22,772 nt of DNA from Mortierella sp. BCC40632 (GCA_011634665.1 WAEK01000055.1:1-22772), one strand, 5' to 3'; counted from the stretch's first letter, positions 8,640-19,257 are shown. The notes: generated from the sequence alone by a model not told the origin. Numbers and translations are program-made.

Positions 8640-11190
8640 TGCTTCCCTTTTCTTACTCTTTTCGCCACTACTCAAATCCTAACTCCTCGGTCGTCCTTTG
8701 GTCTTCACTCTTCTTGGATCGCCGACAGTTGGTCTCACCTCGTTTTGCACAATGCTTCACTTTCCATATCATTTTCCAGAGATCCCTGAATTTCCTCCAT
8801 CTTGCTCAAATCTTCCCATGCATAAGTGGATCGTTGCTCGAAAGACCTGCACGATCTTCTTTTCCCTGTTATTTCTGCGTTGCCGTCTCTTCTAGATTGG
8901 GTCTCCCTTGTGATAAGCGACAGATTTTTTGTCGGAGGAGAACAGGTCGAAACTGGTCATGAAAAGAATCGAGGGATACCCCATTCTGGTTGACTTGTGG
9001 TGCCGAAAGCGGCCTGGAAGACTTGCGTCCAATCCTCTCACTAAGATCAGGGGATGTCTTGGATGGATTCCTTATACCAGCGGCGGTGCACTAAACTGAT
9101 GTGATATCGGCACTCTGGCTCTTCCTCATGACGCAGAAAAATGGCGGCAAGCGTCCCAGAATTTTTGGAGGAGTAGACAAGTGCAAGTACGTAGTGATCC
9201 GGTCAGAAGTATGACGTATTCCTTCTGTTCGCCAACGTGTCCTTTGCCCTGAAAAAACGCGTATCGTCTTGACCGATCCTAGAATCAGAGAAACGAGGTT
9301 ATACGCCCCGATTCATCCTATTACACGAGACGAGGCAATATTAATATCCTCTTCTAAAAAAAAAAAAAGTGTGTGTTGGATAGGATACTTGCCGAGGGTC
9401 ACTGTCTGGGGGTGGGCTCCAAGAGCTCCTGTAGACTCTTGAGACGCAGAAAGCCCAAATGATGAGTCCATCTCCCGCCTCATTTGGCCTTAGCAAACGA
9501 ACCCAAAAAGATCCTCATTGGATTGTGAGTATGCTTGCTTGAACGCCTTTTCTGACATGGTCGGCTCTAAAGTCCTGGAACTTGCCTCTCTTCTGGCTGC
9601 CTCCTTCAGGACAGCCTATTGAATTTTGCCTCAAAAAGTTCCTTCTCTATCTTCACCCCTGTAGCTTTAAGGACCCTTGTTAAAGGAACCACCATTGAGA
9701 TTCAGCATTTTAAGAAGATGGTGCGACTTCTCTACTCGTTGAGTGGATTGCATCAACTGTGAACTGGTGCGCACCATGGCCAACCCATCGAAAACGGTTC
9801 AGAATACAAACGATCAGGAATGGTTGAGGACGATGGGGTTTTGTTGATATTTCTCCTTTTGGCTTCTGCCACTTGGCCTCGAATTCTCTGGAAATCCAAA
9901 GAGCGGGGTGACATCTTGGCGGGTGAGAAATTCATCCCAATCTTTTCCCAAAAGGGCTTTGAAAGGCGTAGCCTAATATTTCTTGTTTGCGTGCCACCGG
10001 CAATTGACTATAGTTGTATCAGGGAGAAAGGTTGTACGACAATGTTCACTGCTGGATCTTTATCCAGCATGAGGGTCTTTGGGGGCTTATTTTCATTCAG
10101 CTCTAGCAGTTGCGAAAGGACCCATTTAATGTCTGAGGTCTCTTCGCCAGAGGTAAGGGCACAGGCTACCAGTCTTGTCGAAAAATTGTTGTCAACTAGC
10201 GAAGCAATGGAGCGGCATACCGATCGAATCGATTGGATGCGGTTGTGTCGTGGACGACAACGTCATGATACCTCTGTGCTAAATCCTGTTGCGCAGGCAT
10301 CAAAAGACAGCCTGGGGGGCGACCGCCACAATCCTGTTCCTGGAAGCCATTGGCCTGGGTTTTCTCCAAGCAAGTTGAACAACTGGGCAGCATCCAGAAA
10401 TGGTGTTAGACGCACGTTGTTTCGAGATATATAGTTGGCTATTTTTCTGGTCGAACAAGTACTTGGATTTCGTAAAGAGGCGCTTCGGGTTATCTGAAGC
10501 ATCTCTATCGTTTTACCAGATTCCCAACTTATTTCTGCGGCTTCTGTCTGATTAAATTGAGTCATCTCTGTAGGCTCAAATTCTGGACGAGGTTTTCCAA
10601 GGGGCGTGGTTGTGCAAGAGAAACAGAGATGCTGGAAATACGCCATCGTTGGCTTGATAGACTTTGGGCTGTTAAAGGTATGCACAGCGTATTTTGCAGC
10701 CACAGCGGACTGAAATACTTCTGGCCGCTGCTTGGATGGATCAAAACCTTTTTTTGGGTGTGTGTGCCCTGGCAGTGCAACAATTAACCCTTGGTGAAGG
10801 CTCCTAAGTCTCCCGTTGTGCCAACGCCCTCTTTGATATCGATAACACAAAAAGTTGACAACAACTCACCAGTCGGATAAGTGGCATTTTCGAAAAGAGT
10901 TGGCCCTCGTTCGGGAAGCCATTGCGGCAGGCATAGTCGAGCATCATGGACTTGGCCTCCCTCGAAATCCGTTGATCATCGACTGCGGGGCTCCATCCAA
11001 CAGCATCCACGTGCTCTCCTAGAAAGGAAAGCGTACAATTTAGCACAACTCGTAGGCTAGTCTCAAGTGCAACAACTGCTGATTCAATAGCGCACACCCA
11101 TAGCTCTGACACTCCGTGTTGTCATGACCACTTACCAGATGAGGCCTCGCCTCTGAGGCCTTCTAGATCTTTCTGATGTATCCGACTCAT
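8640..11190 (-). pseudogene. MULE transposase with FAR1-like N-terminus and SWIM finger (broken)
   Basis: Cut-and-paste DNA transposase relic, read on the minus strand. It starts at ATG 11190; exon 1 (11190-11136) and exon 2 (11018-10870) join in phase across a GTAAGT...CTAG intron. Exon 2 has a FAR1-type helix (SREAKSMMLDYACRNGF). HNHAP lies near 10610. The MULE core follows: VVVHDTTASNRFDR at 10258-10220 (first Asp), NNFSTRLVACALTSGEETSD near 10170-10115, LMLDKDPAVN at 10070-10038 (second Asp), CRWHANKK near 10000 and STQRVEK at 9747-9727. A SWIM zinc finger (CTCLLLQKFWDACRH, 9185-9141) and a basic tail with VKTKGRPRS near 8705-8730 close the protein. Many frame changes and stops break it between exon 2 and the tail. 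No terminal inverted repeats were identified. Confidence 0.85.
11019..11135 (-). other. Intron 1 of the MULE transposase gene
   Basis: On the minus strand, GTAAGT follows TCATCTG and CTTTCCTTTCTAG precedes GAGAGCAC. GCTAAAT about 30 bases upstream of the acceptor can serve as branch site. Exon 1 ends with one base of a codon and exon 2 supplies the other two, giving Gly-Glu-His-Val in the same frame as the FAR1-like helix. Confidence 0.6.
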
Positions 11191-11562
11191 TGGGGCAGAA
11201 GAGAAACAGCGTCGTCATCACTTTCGTTCTTTGTGGAACTATTGTACTCTCGCTGCTGCTTGAAGATGAGGGTACAACTCTCAGGAACAATCAGGGGCTG
11301 TTCGATCTATCGCCGTCGGACTTTTCTTACCAATTGTTCGGATACCCTCGTCTGGCCTCTAGTCTTTTCCAGCTCTTCGACGCGGCTCCTTTTCGCTCTC
11401 GTTAGCTCCCTACTGCCGTAGCAAAAGCTTTTGTCTACCAATGATTTCTTCCAAACTCTCATAGTCGAGATTGTCATCGGGGCTGGCCAAGGGGTTGTTG
11501 TAATGATCAATGTGTCGTCTGAATCCCTATCCACATCCATTAGTCACTCTCACTCTCGTCAG

Positions 11563-12635
11563 TTAATAGGGCTCAGCTCTCTGTACCCAGATACTTTGCT
11601 TCTTTCTGGCCCTCGCAAAAGAACTGTATTGGCTGACTTTCCCTAAGTCCTTGAGATACTTCTTGAACTTCTTGTCCCAAATTAATGACCTTCGGATTGT
11701 TCCCTTTCTCCTTCCAAAAGTCTTTACGACATCGTCTTCCGTGACCTAAACATTATGGATACAACTTAGATACTGGATACTGGTGTTCCTTTTACTAGCT
11801 AGTTTGCCCTGCGTACCGCAGGGATCCCCAAATCTCTCTCTTTGATGTTGGGCATAGTAAGTTGAGCTATCTCCTGTGTGAATATGAACAGGTATGTTTG
11901 GTGGGACAGTTGAAATATTCCCTTGTAAATGCTCCAGTGTATGTCTCCAGTGAGGTAGAGTCGACCCTCCTGCTATCCTTAATACCAAAGCTTGGTTCAC
12001 ATCCCGGACTTGATCGTATGTCCTCTCATGGACTGACCCACTGGCTGTTCGTCCTCCATTGCTCCATTCCTGAACCATCTTCTCCTTGCCATCCAATCCG
12101 ACATGACCGTGCCTTCCTCAATTGAGGCCAAAGCACTCGGCACGTCTGGCTCGTCCTGAATTCATCAGTGGAAGTCCCAGCTTCTCCGTACCGCATATGC
12201 TGCTCTCTCATCTTTTTCCTCCTCCCCGTCTAGCGTGCCCTCTCCAATTCTGCTTCCCTCCGTTCCTCCCGACCCCACCAGCATCACTGGGATGAGTGAT
12301 GGACCATTCTCTTGCGACACCGAGCAAGATTGCTGGTAGTTACCCAGGTACACGCTATATGGGTTGCCGTTGGCAACCACCACACCATCCATCCTGACGG
12401 GGATACCTCTAGAACATTAAAAAGAAAGAAGACTCAGTAAAATAAAAAATAAAAAAAAAAAAAGGACATTTTGTTCTGCTGCTCCAACACCTGATGGGCT
12501 CTCTGACCCAAACGTTTCCCAATGCGTGATTCTTCACATACTCCACTCTCTCTGCTGCCACCTTCCCCACCCTTCTTGTGCGAAGTCGCTGGTTGTTGCA
12601 GATCCTTCAACCTGCCTTAGTTTCTCAAAATCCCT
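11563..12635 (-). CDS. 3' end of a multi-exon gene, basic C-terminal protein of unknown function
   Basis: Minus-strand exons at 12408-12192, 12069-11986, 11873-11817 and 11745-11563 join through introns of 122, 112 and 71 nt with GT-AG borders (GTACGG, GTATTA and GTACGC donors) and consistent phase, giving 179 codons to a TAA. A further exon ending at 12538 (open back to 12635, GTGAAG donor) also fits in phase. The protein has a glycine-rich then acidic stretch (DGEEEKDERAAY), a helix with YDQVRDVNQAL, and a lysine/arginine-rich last exon (IWDKKFKKYLKDLGKVSQYS, then ARARKKQ) that suggests nucleic-acid or chromatin contact. I do not recognise the family. The 5' end is unresolved: frames beyond 12635 contain stops. 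The MULE relic starts 373 bases downstream on the same strand. Confidence 0.5.
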
Positions 12636-12941
12636 TCAATGCTTTACTTGTGAGCTCTCGATGCGGCTCATGCGCCCTGTTCAATCTCCTCCCATGTCGT
12701 CTGTGCTGTCTTCAAAAACTTGTTCCTTGTCTGAGAAGCTTCTCAGTGCTTCGCGTACATCACTATTCTCCGACTCTTAAGTCGCATCTCTCTTGGCTCT
12801 TACCGTACCGTCCCTGAAGCTTCATTGAGCTGAGGTGCCCGTGATCTTGAATGGACGACTCTGGGGGTGTCCATTGTTCTCTAAGGAGCAGTTGCCTCTC
12901 CTGATAACTCCTCATCCGGAGGCGGTGGCCATGGCTCCAAG

Positions 12942-13585
12942 TTAGGGAAGCTCCCCAGGGTTTCCTCCTCGCATCCTCTTCGCACCCCTATTCATCATTA
13001 AAAAGCTATTAGATGCGCTGAGCTTGACAGATGACCGACATTATTCGCCCCTTGCCCATTAAACTTACCATAAGAGTACAGCATATCGGTTGATATGCGT
13101 CTTGTTAGGGTCTGTGCATGTTACACTCATCGTTCCGAATCCCTGGATCTGTCCCTAAAAGACAATTCTGTCCTCTGGCCAACTTGAAATATCGAGCCTC
13201 GTTGAATCCTCGACTGTAAATCCTTCTGATGGGTGTGTGGGTGTACTCCACCGCCTTTGAGCCATCCTTGCTCTTTGGGGTCTTTTGTAACTACCCTGCG
13301 GACCCATTTCCAATAAACTCTTTCTCTTTCCGCCGGGCGTCGCAACGACTCTCCTGTGGCTGTACGGTTAACTCGAGAGCTCACACCTTTCTCACTTAGC
13401 TTCTTGAAGAACGCGATATGTTTTTGCTCCCTCTTCCGTCCTCTACACTCCTGAACTGTGCCCTCATTCGTGTCTACGCCCGATACCTTCCATGTTTGCC
13501 TTCTCATTCTCTTTTCTGACTGCTGTGCTGTGGTTCTTGTGGCTGTCAGGCTTTGATCTCTCGAGCGAGTTCCTTTCGGCCTCAA
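12942..13585 (-). CDS. Minus-strand exons of an unrecognised gene
   Basis: A 152-codon open frame (13585-13127) is rich in Arg, Lys and Glu, with HIAFFKKLSEK and YWKWVRRVVTKDPKEQGW as its most gene-like parts. A strong acceptor (TTGTCTTTTAG) at 13157 opens an exon reading GQIQGFGTMSVTCTDPNKTH. That exon ends at a GTAAGT donor near 13070, whose intron closes at GATGAATAG near 12990. One joining leads to a TAA at 12942; others stay open. Several donors are possible after the YWKW block, so the exact protein is unsure. It may belong to the same transcription unit as the gene ending at 11563. No domain is recognised. Confidence 0.35.
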
Positions 13586-13589
13586 CTTG

Positions 13590-15310
13590 ATTCTACTCTC
13601 AAGGTCTTTTGATATTTGCTCTCTACTCTCTTGATCTCTTCAGCAATTGTTTCCACTTCCATCTTTTTGATACTCTATCTCTTTGGTCCAGTCGGTATAG
13701 TATCGGTCTGAGCCTTGACCCCGCCTCTCATAGTGGGACAACGGGCGACACTCCACGCTCGGCTCCTGGTGGAATCACTTCACCCAAAAATCCGGACTGT
13801 GTACCTATCGACGAACATCATTCGTCCTGGAAATCTGGGCCATGCTTGCGACACGCCTTTCTTTCTCAAAGTCGAAGAATGCCCCAAAAGACTGCGTCCC
13901 TTGTGATGTGGGACTCTTTTCTCCGGCTGATAGAGGAATTCAAGTTCTTGATATCAAAGTGGCCTGGCGTCTTGGCACAACAACCCTCACGATAACCCCC
14001 TTCGCTCCAGAATCAATGCATGACTGGAAAGAAGGTGATATCTGCTGACAAAAGCCGAGTGTGCTGGGGATGCAACCGCTCTTGAATTTTAATATTATGG
14101 GTTGGCAATGATGTGTCTTAAAGACGCCCCTGCAAGGTCTCGTCTCTCGGCTAACTCGACGTGGGCCATAGGGTCACTTTTGCGTTAGCCTCGTTTGCTC
14201 CTTGGGATCTCATTCCGCCGTGTGCGCGCGACTTTCTGACCCGTTTTGTCAGCATAGGGTACGAAGGGTGCTCCTCAAAGACCCGGCTTTGTTGGCTCTT
14301 TAGCGAGAGATCCCCTAATTCGTTTCTAGTTCTTCCTCCATCTCTCATCGAGATCTGATCGTCGAAATCGGGCCCTTCGAGATTGTCAGAGTCCTGATCT
14401 TTGGATTCTCCTTTGGGTCACACCATTGTCCTTGTTGTTCACCTCAACCACCGGCTCTTTGACAAAATCTTCCTCCCGGTTCTTTTAATGTCCCCAATCG
14501 TCAAAATCAATCCTTCAAAGATTAGATCGTATTCTGGGTCTTCGACGGCTCTCCTTAGAGGCTTGAATACTGGATTCACCGCCCGCCTCGACTGTCTTTG
14601 ACAGGGTCACCCTCCAGTTGGCTAAGAGTAATCCCAGTCGTAAAAATTGACCCTGCCTCCAATTGTCCGTATCCAGATGTTCGAGTCGGACATCCAGTGG
14701 TTCAAACATTCCGCGCCCCAGCGGTTTTGGGCTGTGTACCAATGAGCCAGGATGTATTCAATCCTGTGCAGGACATGGAATTGAATCCAGTTGCCCATCT
14801 GGTTGGGTCTTTGTCAAGAGCTTTACAGTTGAGATCTCGCAGAGCACCAGAAGTTGTCCGTTTCATCTACTCTTGCTATGGAGTTGCATTCTTGGGATGA
14901 CTTTTTTCTTTCTCGTGGCGACGACTTGGGGTTTTTTCTTTCTCTTTCTGGCTCTCTCTCTGGAGCCAGATGGAACCGCAATAGAAGCAAGAGAGATCAA
15001 AAGCTTGTCATACATCTCTGGACCTCCCAAAGGTTCTCGATGTTTGTGCAGCCATTTTGCTTCAAATGCTCATAACAGTGATACTTGAACGGCCTCAACA
15101 TCTACTGAAAACTTGCTTTTTGATAGAGGTTACCCCACGTGCTCGAACCTGTGTCGCCTGGCTTTGTTCGCTGCGTTAACTCGCGCTTGAGCTCCGAAAG
15201 AACAAGAATACATAGATTGGGGAGAAGCTATATACGACATTAGGAGTTGTCGTGTCGCTCTTTCTCTCGGCTTCCAGATAGCTCTGCAAAAAAGGTCAGG
15301 AGAAGGGCCG
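13590..15310. other. Unresolved coding-like stretch
   Basis: Both strands show short gene-like frames. On plus, 13715-13906 and 13842-14048 read on from each other across a CCCCAAAA run (VYLSTNIIRPGNLG, then PADRGIQVLDIKVAW). On minus, 14348-14151 reads as an acidic, disordered segment (SDNLEGPDFDDQ) preceded in another frame by REEDFVKEPVVEVNNKDNG. Which strand is real cannot be decided by eye. No known domain, RNA gene or repeat is evident. Confidence 0.3.
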
Positions 15311-15313
15311 CAA

Positions 15314-15757
15314 CTAAGAACAAGGACAGGACAGTCTTGTCCCAAAGAAGCACTCGAATCCTGCCAGCGGAAAGACCGACGCTGGATGGGCCATCTTGGT
15401 AGATGGATGTGGTGAAGTGAGTCCCTGATGCAGTAAAAAAGAAAAAAAAAGAGAGTGATATTCATTTGTCAGTAATATAGAAAAAATAATAAAATAAAAA
15501 AATAAAATAAAAGAAATGCAAGAACCCATTACCTCATGAACCGCCTTCGTAACTTTTCCCGAGATTTCCCTCTGAAACCACCGTCATAACCTCTTGACTT
15601 TTTCTCTAGGAAATTCGGATTCTCTCTTTGTCCTCTGTACAAAGATCAGGCCGAAGAACTTGCTGAAGTGTGGCTGTGCGGGATCGGAGGCTGTCTCTGA
15701 TCGGGTCCAGTCATCTTCCTCCATCGTAATCACCATCGCTGCCACCATCATCGCCAT
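15314..15757 (-). CDS. Small three-exon gene model, unknown function
   Basis: Exons at 15757-15641, 15571-15533 and 15424-15314 join with every junction in phase 0 and GT-AG borders (GTACAG...TTTCAG and GTAATG...CATCAG), giving 88 residues. The second intron is very T-rich with CTGAC near its end, as expected of a fungal intron. The N-terminus is Met/Val/Ala-rich and then acidic (MEEDDWTRSETASDP). FSKFFGLIF and a C-terminal half with three Cys (FECFFG, LSCPCS) follow. The start could lie further upstream, because the frame stays open through the GGN/AGT repeat tract. No family recognised; chance agreement of phases is possible for so short a protein. Confidence 0.35.
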
Positions 15758-15815
15758 CACCGTTTCGCTTCCGCTTCCTCTCCTACTACTACTACCTCTT
15801 CCTCCTCCTCCACTT
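15715..15815. repeat. Imperfect trinucleotide tract
   Basis: ATC/ACC units grade into TAC and TCC units on the plus strand. On the minus strand they encode Met/Val/Ala, Ser/Gly or Glu/Val runs depending on frame. The tract overlaps the 5' part of the gene model at 15314-15757. Confidence 0.7.
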
Positions 15816-15865
15816 GTTCTAGCTGCCGCATCGAGCTTTATCGTTCAGTCGGCGCGACCCTCCCT

Positions 15866-16763
15866 TTAGACAGCTTTTTGGTCTTGGCCTCTTCTGCCTC
15901 CATAGTGACTGAAAGTTTGCTTCGAGGTAGCTGTTCCATTGGTTGACAGTTGCCGTCCTTCCCCAATTTTGTCCATAGTAGTCCTAAGAAAGATCTCGGG
16001 CGGCCACGTTGGAGAGCTCTTATGGTATCGAGGCGGACTTTTTGATGCATAGGAAGTGCTCTTTGTTGAAAAGACTGACTGGTAGGCTTCCCCCTTTGTC
16101 TTTGCCCTTAAGATGCTTCCTTTAATGCGGTTTGCTATGTGAGTCATGCCTGCTGGTATCCAAGTGGAGAAGCCATTAGATACCAGCATGCTTTATGAGG
16201 CTATTTCTGCTATCGAGTGCTTGAAAAAGTACATGTTTAAACATTTTACCTTGCTTTTGAAGGCTTCTGGATATCAGCGTCGCAGGATCGTCTAACTTCC
16301 GTTTTTTTAAAACCGCTATAGGTTCTTGGGCCAATGCGGTAGACCGCGCCGAGGAGTAGCGGCTATGGTGTGGCTGGGCTGGAGGAGGTTCTCCTGGGGT
16401 ATGTTGTTGGACCGAGTAGTTCTTGGATGGCACCAATGCCAAACACTCCCCTCGTCCCAAGGTAGGAGTCAACGTGTTGAAAGAATACCGATTGACATTG
16501 TCGAGTCTTCGCTCCTGAAGACCTTTGTCTTTTCGGGTGGAGAAAGACAAAAATGTCAACGTGTAGCTCTGATGACAATAGTCGGAAATGCAGGTTGCTG
16601 TGGGGTGGGATGTCAACTGATGTGTCTCCAATGGTAAAAGAGTGAATATAGGGTTTCGAGATGCAGTGTTATTGAGAAGACTTTGCTTTTGATCGATGTT
16701 GTCGCTTACCCGAGATGTTTCAAGTGGAGCCATGTCGACGACGATGCCCTGTCGTGTCTCCAT
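15866..16763 (-). CDS. Two-exon gene, nuclear-type disordered protein, unknown function
   Basis: Exon 1 (16763-16250) and exon 2 (16152-15866) are both fully open and join in phase 1 across a 97-nt GTAAAA...ACCAG intron that has CTAAT 28 bases before the acceptor. The product would be 266 residues. ATG 16763 is chosen as the first ATG in the open stretch; TTG at 16799 is not a credible eukaryotic start. The protein is rich in Ser, Thr, Pro and Gln, mostly disordered, with a proline block (TPGEPPPAQPHH) and a classical nuclear-localisation-type cluster (LKKRKLDD) near residue 155. Exon 2 is Ser/Lys-rich with SPPRYHKSSPTWPPEIF. A GTAAGC donor inside exon 1 (near 16716) could add another intron. 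No family recognised. Confidence 0.45.
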
Positions 16764-17028
16764 CAGTACTTGCCCTGTTTTCCAATTGACAGTGGTCAAG
16801 GGACGAAGTACTCTCCAGTCTGGAGTGCAAACGGGTCATGCCTCTCTAGCATGCTCCTCCAGACTCTCAAGTCCTGCGCTGTGATCTCTCTTTGCAAAAG
16901 AATAATTCAGTGTTGACTCCTAAAGAGCAAAAACGATGTAGTAAATATTAGCAAGATGTCAAGTTGAACTGTTGGGGGTCCTTTTTTGTGCTTCTTTTAT
17001 TCTTTGCCCTACCATGATAAGGAAGAGC

Positions 17029-17120
17029 GTGTGTATGTGTATTAGTGTATGTGTATAGTGTGTAGTGTGTAGTGTGGTGTGGATTGTGGATTGGTTATTG
17101 GAGTGTGAGTGTGTGTGTGC
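17029..17120. repeat. GT-rich microsatellite
   Basis: Runs of GTGTAT, AGTGTGT and GTGTGTGT over about 90 bases. It lies upstream of the minus-strand gene at 15866-16763, in what could be its promoter or 5' leader. Confidence 0.75.
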
Positions 17121-17479
17121 AAAGGAAAGAAAAAAGGTCAAAAGTTCAAGCAGAGCTCTCTTCTCTCTCTTCTCTCATTGTTGAATCCTCCTAGTGCGCT
17201 GCACTTTGCATCTTTCACTTTTAATTTGTCGGTGCCAGAATGGCGCTGGGAAAAATATGAATCATTCTTTTCCTCACGCTTCAGGGGGACCATGCGCAGT
17301 GCACGGTCTTCAAACTGACATAATCATGAACTGTATGGAGAGAGAAAGAAGAGGAGAGAGAGAGCTTTTGAACACATTCCTCAGACTTAAGCTGTTCGTT
17401 ACGTAGTAGCTCTATTTTTGCATAGCTGGGCGCAGGACCAACACTTGTATTCAAACTCCTGCCCTTGCTGAATTGATAT
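17121..17479. other. Stretch without recognised gene
   Basis: Short frames on plus (17109-17406) have no motif and start in the GT-rich repeat. GAGA-rich DNA occurs at 17337-17363. Nothing further is supported. Confidence 0.4.
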
Positions 17480-17762
17480 TTCTCAAATTGACCTCTTTTC
17501 TAAATGGTCCTTTCAAATCCCAAAATCTTTTTCCTCAAAGGAAGTCCTTTTTTTTTTCAAATCTACTTTTCCTCGAAATAGTCCTTTTCTAAATAGTCCT
17601 TTTTTTCAAATACTACTTTTTCTAAATAGTCATCCTTTTTCAAATCCTTTTTCAGAAATAGTCCTTTCAAATCCTACTTTTCGATATAGTCCTTTTTCAA
17701 AATACTACTTTTTCTAAATAGTCCTCTTTTTCAAAAATAGTCCTTTTTTTTTTTTTTTTTTT
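17480..17762. repeat. T-rich degenerate tandem repeat
   Basis: About ten diverged units built on TAGTCCTTTTTCAAAT and ACTACTTTTTCTAAA, with a period of roughly 28-32 bases including length variation in the T runs. It ends in an 18-base T tract. There is no coding potential. Confidence 0.7.
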
Positions 17763-17974
17763 GGGTCTGTCCGACCAAAGTGGATGAAATGAAAGAGAGA
17801 GAAGAATAAGGGATGGACACCGTTTTCAAGAAACCTTTTTTTATTTCTTTTTTTTTTTTCTTTCAAACACCAAGTGTTTATTGATTAACTTGCATCGACC
17901 CATTAGAACCACCAATGTCTCAAGTTGCTTGTTGCAATGGGAAGGAGTGAGGAGAAAGACTGCTGCCAAAAAGG

Positions 17975-18317
17975 TCAATAGGAAGAGGTGACCAGGTGTC
18001 TCAACATGTGCCCTTTTGAGTCTGTGTTTCTGCCAATTGGATTAGGTACTTTTCTTGAATCCTTCACCCCAGTACCTTGATTGCTAGCTCCTCTTTTATT
18101 CGTAGCCTCTTGAAGTTCCATCTCAGGTTCTTCATGTTTCGGCTTAGTGAGTGTCGCTGGTCGTCCTGGTCCAGTGGCGGTCGCTAATGGCTTTATCCGG
18201 CCTTGATCGTTCGCCCTGCTGCTCGTACCACCACACCAGTGGGTGCAAACGCTCTACTGCCTGCTTTCTTGCCTGAGGGTCATTGATATCAATTCCATGA
18301 AAGACACTGTGTGTCAT
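17975..18317 (-). CDS. Possible short protein, frameshifted or spliced
   Basis: From ATG 18317 a minus-strand frame of 57 codons reads DINDPQARKQAVERLHPLVW and then WYEQQGERSRPDK. In another frame the following DNA stays open to TGA 17975, with ATATGPGRPATLTKPKHEE and a Lys/Glu-rich tail. One indel or an unplaced intron would join the two into about 110 residues. The GPGRPATLTK-type basic tail resembles the ends of transposase proteins, including the MULE in this window, but no catalytic motif lies next to it. Function unknown. Confidence 0.3.
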
Positions 18318-18678
18318 GTCCTACTACTGCCCATGGTCAGAAAGCATGCCGACGCATAGAGAAACAGTGCAGAAAAGCGGGGGCATGGGATCTAAAGTTG
18401 GTTCCTGAGTAATCGATTAGAATGTCTGAGAAACCCGACTACTCGGTGAAAAGGCCCCCCTCTCGGGTCTGCGATACCTTTTGGGATGTATAAAGATTAA
18501 AGGTCTACCCACATGGAGTGAAGAAAATGATTACAGGTGCAGCCGCTATTACAAAATGTTCAGTCACACCACCACCACCACTATTCACATTGCAATTGCA
18601 AGGTTTGCTAAAAAGTACCCTTCAGGATGGAAAAAGAATAGAAAAGTTTCTTATTCCGGTTAATGGCCAATGACCAGT
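18318..18678. other. Stretch without recognised gene
   Basis: A 60-codon plus frame at 18481-18663 has a run of threonines from CAC/ACC units and a basic end, but no motif or splice support. Nothing else is seen. Confidence 0.4.
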
Positions 18679-18795
18679 GCTCCGATCTTATACCTTCTCT
18701 CACAGCACTCGATCTTATGCCTTCTCATAGCGCCTTCTCATAGCGCCTTCTCATAACACTCCGATCGTATGCCTTCTCGTAGCACATACGTAGCA
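18679..18795. repeat. Short tandem repeat GCCTTCTCATA
   Basis: Six or so units of the type GCCTTCTCATAGC, some preceded by CTCCGATCTTAT. Two adjacent units (TAGCGCCTTCTCA) are identical. It is a small minisatellite with a higher-order unit of about 30-40 bases. Confidence 0.65.
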
Positions 18796-18950
18796 CGGCC
18801 ACGCAGGACACCTACGGCCGAATAAAAGGGCATGTTGTAGCAGACAGCAGAACAGGTAGCAAAGAAGGGCAGGTAACAAGGAAACAGCAGAACAAACCAG
18901 AAAAAAGGGAGGATTTTCTATCAGGTGACGCGAGAAACTCGGATCTATTT

Positions 18951-18975
18951 CTTTAGTATTTGTTAGATACTAAAG
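18951..18975. repeat. Perfect 9-bp stem hairpin
   Basis: CTTTAGTAT at 18951-18959 and ATACTAAAG at 18967-18975 pair perfectly around a 7-base loop. It stands alone, with no T run after it and no neighbouring gene. Confidence 0.5.
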
Positions 18976-19257
18976 CTGCATGGTTGTGGTGCTTCACCTG
19001 GCTCTTGCTTAACATGCGGTTTGGGTTGGTACACGAAAGCCCGTTGAAAAACTGCTCTCACTTAGTGCTAGAAGTCAGATTAGAACGCGTCCGCTAAAAA
19101 AGTTTGATCTGCTCTACACCTTGCTCGTTTGCCACTCTCGTTTCTGTTCATGATGCGAGGAGGCCCGATTCTCCAACAAACCCAAAGGTGAACATGGGTC
19201 CACTAAAACACCGTCCACCACAAAACTTTGCTTTGTCTCAAAGACTACCCAGTGAAG

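Noticed and set aside
15136..15150. Minus-strand CAGGTTCGAGCAC, resembling a tRNA B box
   Set aside because: The flanking bases do not form a cloverleaf.
16176..16799. 207-codon minus-strand frame beginning at TTG 16799
   Set aside because: A TTG start is not credible in a nuclear gene, and the end runs into an intron; replaced by the two-exon model starting at ATG 16763.
18806..18830. CACCTACGGCCGAA, resembling the start of fungal 5S rRNA
   Set aside because: The following 100 bases do not match the internal control region or fold of 5S rRNA.
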